Below are positions 58,419 to 64,000 of a DNA stretch of 64,000 nt, piece after piece. The stretch spans positions 16,568,307 to 16,632,306 of the forward strand of contig CM073594.1 in assembly GCA_037074705.1 (NCBI GenBank). Reading direction: 5' to 3'. The notes under the pieces are model-generated. The model saw nothing but the letters and a program-made list of their open reading frames with translations, made no database searches and was not told the DNA's origin. Source of the stretch: Zhengitettix transpicula (Eukaryota; Arthropoda; Insecta; Orthoptera; Tetrigidae). Within the stretch, counting starts at the first letter, position 1, and each line of letters starts with the position of its first letter. Made by a program: the position numbers and the translations under genes.

Positions 58419-58929
58419 GGAACCTTTTAGGAGAGATACGAAGAAGAGGCTACCTTTTGGGATGCCTTTTCCTCTCCGTTTTTGAACTAAGGTTCCCACA
58501 AGCCGAGGCACCTCGGCCTGTTTTGAGAGGTGTATGTTCCGGGGTCACAGACCTTGGGCATACGGTAAGAGTTGTCCGCTATTCCCATTGGAATAGACGG
58601 CCAGCTGCCTCCTAAACTGGTCGAGGTACGGAGAAGGGAATGCTGCGTCCCCACAGCAAACTCCTCTCCCGCTCTCGGAAGAGCGTGGGACAAGTACCCA
58701 ATGCCCGACCTACCCGATGCAGGTTTTTCTAGGGTTTTCCCTGCATTTCTTTAGGCGAATGCCGGGTATGATCGTTAAAAATATAGCCCGGGGGTCCCTA
58801 GTTAACCCTTGGCTACCTTCCTCTACCCTTCCGCATCCCCCCTTTCAAATCCCTTCCTATGCTATTAAAGGGGAGTTGCCACCACGTGGATCACCCTCAT
58901 GTAGCCTGTTACACTCAAAAACAAAAAAA
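58419..58929 (+). mobile_element. ATR retroposon, near-full copy with A-tail
   Basis: Starts GGAACCTTTTAGGAGAGATA and ends GTAGCCTGTTACACTC followed by an interrupted A-tail. One of the most complete copies. Frames within it (58358-58995) are by-products. Confidence 0.78.
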
Positions 58930-59045
58930 GGACGAAATTATTTCTCCTTTTTCGATAACATCTGTAACCTTCACGTGAATGAAGCTACCCTTTAGAAAAA
59001 CATCCAAAATATTCAGTGCATCATCATTAATAATGAAACGAAAGA

Positions 59046-59388
59046 TAGTCAATTCAGGCCAAAAAAAAAGGGTAGTATATATTTATACCGTGTAATGTTG
59101 TGAATAATAATAATGTTCCTCATAAATAATAACAAATGGGTGAAATTATATTTTAAAACGATTGAAAATAATGAACAAGAAACAATAAGGGATCATAGGA
59201 GTTTAATAATAATGAGTGAATAAGAAAGATAGCCAATTCAGACAAAAAAAAGGGTAGTATAAATACCACACAAACGTATCTGGGATCCTTGTTTCCTTTC
59301 ATCAGGTGCTTTGAAGAGCCTAGAGTGACACAACTGCACTGGTCAGTTTACAACACTCAAAAGCGACGACAGTGCTTGCGTGGTATAT

Positions 59389-59419
<31 letters not shown>

Positions 59420-59430
59420 GTAGTCTGTAT
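59046..59430 (+). mobile_element. Penelope-like left-end fragment and shorter copy
   Basis: A fragment at 59046-59105 (GATAGTCAATTCAGGCC) is followed by a second copy at 59215-59430 in which the right arm is replaced largely by (TA)n at 59380-59418. Confidence 0.6.
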
Positions 59431-59764
59431 TTGGTTATCATTGTTATTATTACGATATATATTTTAATACTCTAAAAAAAACCTACAATATATTAATGCA
59501 ATGTGTCTATTGTTTTATAAATTTTCCCCAGGATCATTTTAATTATATATTCATACCTCAAGAAATAAAACTAATTATATATTCCCTTGAAGCGGTTTAA
59601 AAATGAGTGTGACGTTGATACAATTATTATTATTATTATACGCTCAGTAATTTAAATTTTAAGAAGAAATATTCTTTGTTTCCAAATTTAACTAGAAAGT
59701 TGTATAATGTCTCTGCTCCTGAATTTACAAATGGATCACAAACATAAGTGTGATTGTTTTTGGA
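59431..59764. other. Flank shared by two Penelope-like copies
   Basis: TTTTCCCCAGGATCATTTTA and ATATTCATACCTCAAG resemble 63209-63250, so both copies carry some of the same neighbouring sequence. Probably further element sequence. No gene. Confidence 0.4.
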
Positions 59765-59866
59765 GTGTTTGTCAACTTACCAGTGTGTAGTTGTGTCTCT
59801 CTATGCTCTTCTTAGTACCTGACGAAAGAGGGGACAAGGATCCCGGTAACGTTGTGTCGTATTTAC

Positions 59867-59870
<4 letters not shown>
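59765..59870 (+). mobile_element. Penelope-like right-end fragment
   Basis: Carries GTAGTTGTGTCTCTCTATGC, ACCTGACGAAAGAGGGGACA and GTAACGTTGTGTCGTATTTA, then a (TA)n tract. Confidence 0.6.
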
Positions 59871-59923
<53 letters not shown>

Positions 59924-59936
59924 ATATATATATATC
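59868..59936. repeat. (TA)n microsatellite
   Basis: Over 25 TA units with an ATAAACATA interruption. Confidence 0.95.
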
Positions 59937-60222
59937 GAAACCCGTGTAATATGAAAAGGATCGACGACAGTACCACGTACACACTTCTAGAATTTCCCGT
60001 TGTTGATGTCTCTGTTTCCCCTCTTCCCCAAGAACAGAGGTGTCGCAACACATTATTTTTTTAACTGGTTGGTAGAAGTGTTTTAAACACCCCAACCCCC
60101 CCGGGGTCGTGTTTTCATAATTACCCAAAGAGAAACAATTATTTATTGACTTATTTTGTATTATCGGTAATACTAAATTTTCATTGCGGGTGATGAAATG
60201 AAATTAAAATCTGGAAGACATA

Positions 60223-61393
60223 CCACTGTGATCAAAAAGTAAGGTGAAATTGTCATTTGAAACTCCCGGGTATTAGGAAGGCAGGTAATTTTTTTCCCTA
60301 GGTTGGAAGGACTGTCTATAATATTTTCCAAGCGTCTGTTTGTTAAAAGGTTTAATTATCTCAGAGTCACACGTGTTTTTGTAAACAACCAAAGGTGAAT
60401 TTTATTCGTTTTTTGCAATGGGTGATTTTGTTGAGCAAAGAACTTGAATAAAATTTTGTTTGCGGAACGAATATTCTTGTGCGGACACGTTGAAGGCCTT
60501 TGGTGATCAAACTATGGCACAAAAAGACGTTTATAAGTGGAACAACGAGTTCAAAGACGAACCTCGCGCGCTCTGGACGACCATCAACGTCTACCGACGA
60601 GGGCCACGTCCAAAAAATCAAAGATTTGGTGCTTGAAAATCGTCGATGGACAATTAGAGATCTCGCTGATGGTGTTGGAATATCATTTGGCTCAGCCCAA
60701 ACCATTTTGAAGAATGTTTTGGGTCTCAAACGCGTCAAGTCTCGATTGGTGCCAAAAGCGTGGCGTTGATGTGTGTGAAACTTTGCTGTCTGACTGTCAG
60801 GACCACTTGAAATGCATCATTACTGGAGACGAGACCCTGAAACCACCGACCAATCCAGCGAATATCAAGGTGATGTTGACAGTTTTCTTTGATCATCGAG
60901 GTGTGGTGCACTGTGAATTCCTTCCGCCGGGCCAAACTGTCATCAAAGAATATTATTTTAGCGTTATGCGTCGTTTGCGTGAAGCTATTCGTCTGAAACT
61001 CTTGGTTCCTTCATCAGGATAATGCACCATGTCACACTGCATTGGTTCTTCACGACTTTTTTTTGCCAAAAACTCGATTCGTATCCTTCCGCAACGACCG
61101 TAGTCGCCTGATTTGTCTCCGTGCCACTTCTGGCTGTTCAGCAAACCCAAAAGGCCAATGCGGGGACGCCGTTTTGGACACGATTGAGGACATAAAAACC
61201 GAATCGAAGAAGGTCTTGAAGGCTATACCGGGAAAAAAGACTATTCCGACTGTTTCGAGGACTGGAAAAAGCGTTGGAAAAAGTGCGTTTTATCGGACGG
61301 GGATTAGTTTGAAGGGGATGAAGTTGATTTGGAAGAATAAATAAAGAATTTATATTTTATAAATAAATTCACCTTACTTTTTGTTCACAGTGG
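60223..61393 (+). mobile_element. Mariner transposon, defective, complete ends
   Basis: TA flanks both ends (60221-60222, 61394-61395). The inverted ends CCACTGTGATCAAAAAGTAA and CCACTGTGAACAAAAAGTAA (read inward) match over about 28 bp with few differences. Length 1171 bp against about 1.3 kb for intact mariners. Confidence 0.92.
60418..61341 (+). pseudogene. Mariner transposase pseudogene (DD34D type)
   Basis: The transposase starts at ATG 60418 (MGDFVEQR) and meets a stop after nine codons. The helix-turn-helix region is readable in a second frame: SGRPSTSTDEGHVQKIKDLV, then WTIRDLADGVGISFGSAQTI. The first catalytic Asp is seen in IITGDET (about 60817-60837), directly followed by a deletion. 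FDHRGVVHCEFLPPGQTV follows. The second Asp lies in QDNAPCHT (frame shifted, about 61015-61038) and the third in SPDLSP (about 61106-61125). The C-terminus FEGDEVDLEE ends before a stop near 61341. Stops, frameshifts and two or more deletions rule out activity. In active elements this enzyme cuts and inserts at TA sites. Confidence 0.88.
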
Positions 61394-61395
61394 TA

Positions 61396-62448
61396 AATTA
61401 AACATTAAAAAATTCATTTATGTTATAAATCGGAGTACTTTTACCAAGGCGGGGTTGAAGTAATTCCCTCCATTGTGTGTGTGAGTGAGTGTGTGTACAT
61501 GATTGCTACAAAATTTTTTCCCAGGGTATTCCCCGAGCACGCCGCTTCACCAGTTATTATTACCAATACCTCATTTTACAATTTCAATTTTCCTGAAGTG
61601 TAGATGAAAATACAGAATATTTCTAATACATGTGTGCCATTTAGCACTCTTTTTCACAATTCGAAGAATTAATTGAGCCACTAAATAAATTAGTGTCGGG
61701 CGACCATATTGAATTACTGTTTGTGCCTATCGATTGCATTACGAGCCATTTTGTTCTACTCTAATTGCATTTCGTATCAGTGCAATTGATTATATTCTAG
61801 GGTATAATAATTTGAAGAAGAGAGAGAGGAATTTTTTTTTTTTTTGATTATAAATTTCCAATTATTGCAGCGTTCTAATTTAGAATTAATTACTTTTTAA
61901 TTTTCAGCTTTCAAATGTAACAATAATAATTTTAATATTTCTGTTTTTAAAACGTAATTGTCTGGTATTCCATTTACCCAATCACAGTTTTAATTATGTA
62001 TGGTCTCGTACATCACATGAAATTATTAATCTGTCACTTTAAAAAAAGCGTTTGGTTTGGTTTTTTTTACAGCAGTCGTTTTAATTTGAAATGCAATTTC
62101 ATTCATTTTAAATGAAACGCACCCTTGGGTCAGAAAGTATTTATGTCGTGTGGCATCGGCGGTTTCTGTGGCCGAAGGACTGATGTCCCTCTGTTTGATT
62201 CGCCTTGACAGTTTTGAACCAATAGTAACTCGTGATATTATCAGTGTTTCCTTTTTATATATATATTTCGTTATATAATTTCCATGATTTTTTTAATTCT
62301 ACTCTCTCAGATTCGAGTTAGTATTTCTTTCCATCCATTCACCTTTCCTCGTAGTGTTCTTGAATGACATATTTTGTCATGAATTATAAGCTACTAGACT
62401 TAATCTCATTGTAGACGACAGGAAGGATACTGTAAATATTCCAAATCC
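61396..62448. other. Gene-free stretch
   Basis: No gene. (GT)n near 61475-61497. 61690-61810 has TTGAATTACTG and CTCTAATTGCATTTCG and may be a small constrained block. Confidence 0.3.
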
Positions 62449-62571
62449 AAGGTCCCCATTCCGCTCTGAGAACATCCAGTAATAACGGTATAGAAAAAGG
62501 GATATTTTAAACACTAATAAGTCCCTATTCCGTTCTGAGAACATCCAGTAATAACGCTGGAGAAAAATCAA
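62449..62571. repeat. Tandem duplication of about 70 bp
   Basis: TTCTGAGAACATCCAGTAAT (first unit TCTGAGAACATCCAGTAATA) occurs at about 62465 and 62535, each preceded by CC.ATTCCG. Confidence 0.8.
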
Positions 62572-62632
62572 TAGGAAAATGGCCTTTTTAAAAACATATT
62601 TTATACACTAATAATTATATTTATCTAATAAA

Positions 62633-62818
62633 TCAGTTAATGACCCTTTCCAGACACTTTATTTTTTTTTATTTATGCCGTTTATTACGTGTAATCATTA
62701 ATAAACACTTCCTCTTTAGGGTAACACCTGATGATGACACGAACACGTGTCGAAACGTCGTAACGCTATAAAATACAGGTTAAAAAATAGTGTCCTGTAA
62801 AAAGGGTCATTGATTAAT
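62633..62818 (+). repeat. Short inverted-repeat element with hammerhead-like core
   Basis: Outer arms are inverted (TTAATGACCCTTTCCAGACAC and TGTCCTGTAAAAAGGGTCAT). Inside, CTGATGA (62728-62734) is followed by the perfect hairpin GACACG-AACA-CGTGTC (62736-62751) and then GAAAC (62752-62756), resembling the hammerhead ribozyme core around stem II. Confidence 0.4.
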
Positions 62819-62934
62819 TTTTATGAATTCGAAACAGGCATAAATAATTTTTTTATATAATTTTATTGAATTATAAATCAATAAACCGGCCCTAGTCCGG
62901 CAGAAATATATTTTAAACGAAAATATTTACGTCC

Positions 62935-63165
62935 GATTGAAAATTAATAATAATAATATAGCCAAAATACAGACAAAAGTGATAAATACCCACACAACGT
63001 TTCTGGGATCCTTGTCGCCTTTCTTCAGGTGCTTTGATGAGCCTGGAGCGACACAACTGCACTGGTCAGTTGACAAACACTCAAAAGCTACGACAGTGGT
63101 TGTGTGGCATTTATATTTATTATCGCTTCTTTTGTCTGTATTTGGCTATCTTTGTTATTATTAAG
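62935..63165. mobile_element. Penelope-like termini, fold-back copy
   Basis: Left arm with ACACAACGTTTCTGGGATCC, core with CTGGAGCGACACAACTGCAC and TCAGTTGACAAACACTC, and an inverted right arm closing with TGTCTGTATTTGGCTATCTT. Confidence 0.65.
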
Positions 63166-63951
63166 AAAAATGTTTTAATAAACTAAATAACAACAAAATA
63201 TCTCTGCAATTTTCCCCAGAAAATTTTAATTATATATTTATATCTCAAGGAATACATTACATTCAGATTTATAAAAATATTTATACAAATAATTGTATAT
63301 ATTGGCCGATATCACCAAATTAATATCGTTGATACTATTATATATATAATTTATCTTTGTATTTTAATTAAAAATATGCTTTAAATAAAAAAATAGTTTC
63401 CATATATTTGACTACGAAGATAATGTATTAACTAACAGAGATATTATTTCATAAAGCGTCCAGTATATCATTTTTCGTGTATCTGTGTTGTATATCATTT
63501 TTTTTAAAAAAAAAAAGAGCGTGTGGAGCAAGATAATACTGGAATAGAAAAACTTTGCAACAAAAAATTTAGAATCACGACTGTTGAATCCAAAGAGCCC
63601 TGCATTTATTCTGAACATGCAAAGAACTCTTAGACACTAACTCTAGTTTTAAAATATATATATATATATATATATATTAACACCGTAATAAACAATATCA
63701 ATGATATTAGTGAAGAGAGGACTATTTTTATATAATTAACTTAGGTTATTTTATATTATTTTACCAATGCCGTTATATTATTTTATTTTTTACATTTGGT
63801 ACAATTTAACATTCAATAAGTAGATTTTCGTATTATTTATTAAACATAAACGACACGTTAATTGTGTTTTTTTTTAAAAAAAAATGACAATTTCAAAACA
63901 TACGTTTCTAGGCCTTGTTAATGTGTCATTGACGTAAAATTATTTTAAATA
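63166..63951. other. Gene-free AT-rich stretch
   Basis: (TA)n near 63655-63678 and T-run/A-run junctions near 63501 and 63872. No gene. Confidence 0.35.
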
Positions 63952-64000
63952 ATTTTTTTTTTTTTTTTTAGGGCAACAGGCCACATGAGGGTAATCCACT
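63952..64000 (-). mobile_element. ATR retroposon, cut by window end
   Basis: T-run 63952-63970 (A-tail on the minus strand) followed by AGGGCAACAGGCCACATGAG. The rest lies beyond the window. Confidence 0.75.

Noticed and set aside
60223..61393. Active mariner
   Set aside because: An early stop, several frameshifts and deletions next to the first catalytic Asp make the transposase non-functional, despite intact ends.

Overview
This window is animal nuclear DNA, most likely from an arthropod and probably an insect. It is AT-rich and full of microsatellites, and coding sequence is nearly absent. It carries mariner, LINE, Penelope-like and Helitron-like repeats. There is no prokaryotic gene organisation and no operon. 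I cannot name the species from sequence alone.

Only one likely host-gene exon is visible: a first coding exon on the minus strand at 57640-57790. It has a strong Kozak start, encodes 50 residues with an octapeptide/eh1-like motif (HTIDHILGL) typical of paired-class homeobox regulators such as Rx, Arx or Homeobrain, and ends at a consensus splice donor. It sits in a small CpG-rich island. The gene runs leftward, so the 57 kb to its left would be intron and/or downstream sequence. I found no homeodomain exon there. About a dozen GC-richer, repeat-poor islands with homeodomain-type TAAT cores lie among the repeats and are candidate cis-regulatory elements.

The rest is mostly repeats. (1) A retroposon of about 500 bp with an A-tail (called ATR here), in about ten copies. 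(2) Penelope-like element (PLE) termini, often as back-to-back inverted copies, with one decayed GIY-YIG fragment at 42.5-42.8 kb. (3) Three Helitron-like non-autonomous elements (10.1, 13.3 and 45.3 kb). (4) Mariner relics: a 1171-bp dead copy at 60.2-61.4 kb, a 535-bp fold-back at 19.7 kb and a 0.2-kb deletion derivative at 5.3 kb. (5) Two LINE C-terminal coding relics (39 kb plus strand, 51.8 kb minus strand). (6) A MITE with perfect 42-bp inverted repeats at 37 kb. (7) Tandem arrays of about 330, 175 and 165 bp. (8) A 0.8-kb inverted repeat pair at 27-29.6 kb. Several insertions are nested, so their order can be read.

Region by region: 0-9 kb, tandem arrays, a mariner relic and a possible solo LTR; 9-15 kb, two inverted Helitron-like copies and nested repeats; 15-25 kb, ATR copies, a tRNA-derived SINE head and a mariner fold-back; 27-30 kb, the large inverted repeat; 30-35 kb, repeat-poor islands; 37-46 kb, MITE, LINE, ATR, PLE and Helitron copies; 47-50 kb, satellite; 50-56 kb, local duplications and fold-backs; 57-58.3 kb, the homeobox-type exon and its promoter region; 58.3-64 kb, ATR, PLE and mariner copies. 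All transposon-derived coding sequence seen is broken by stops, frameshifts or deletions.
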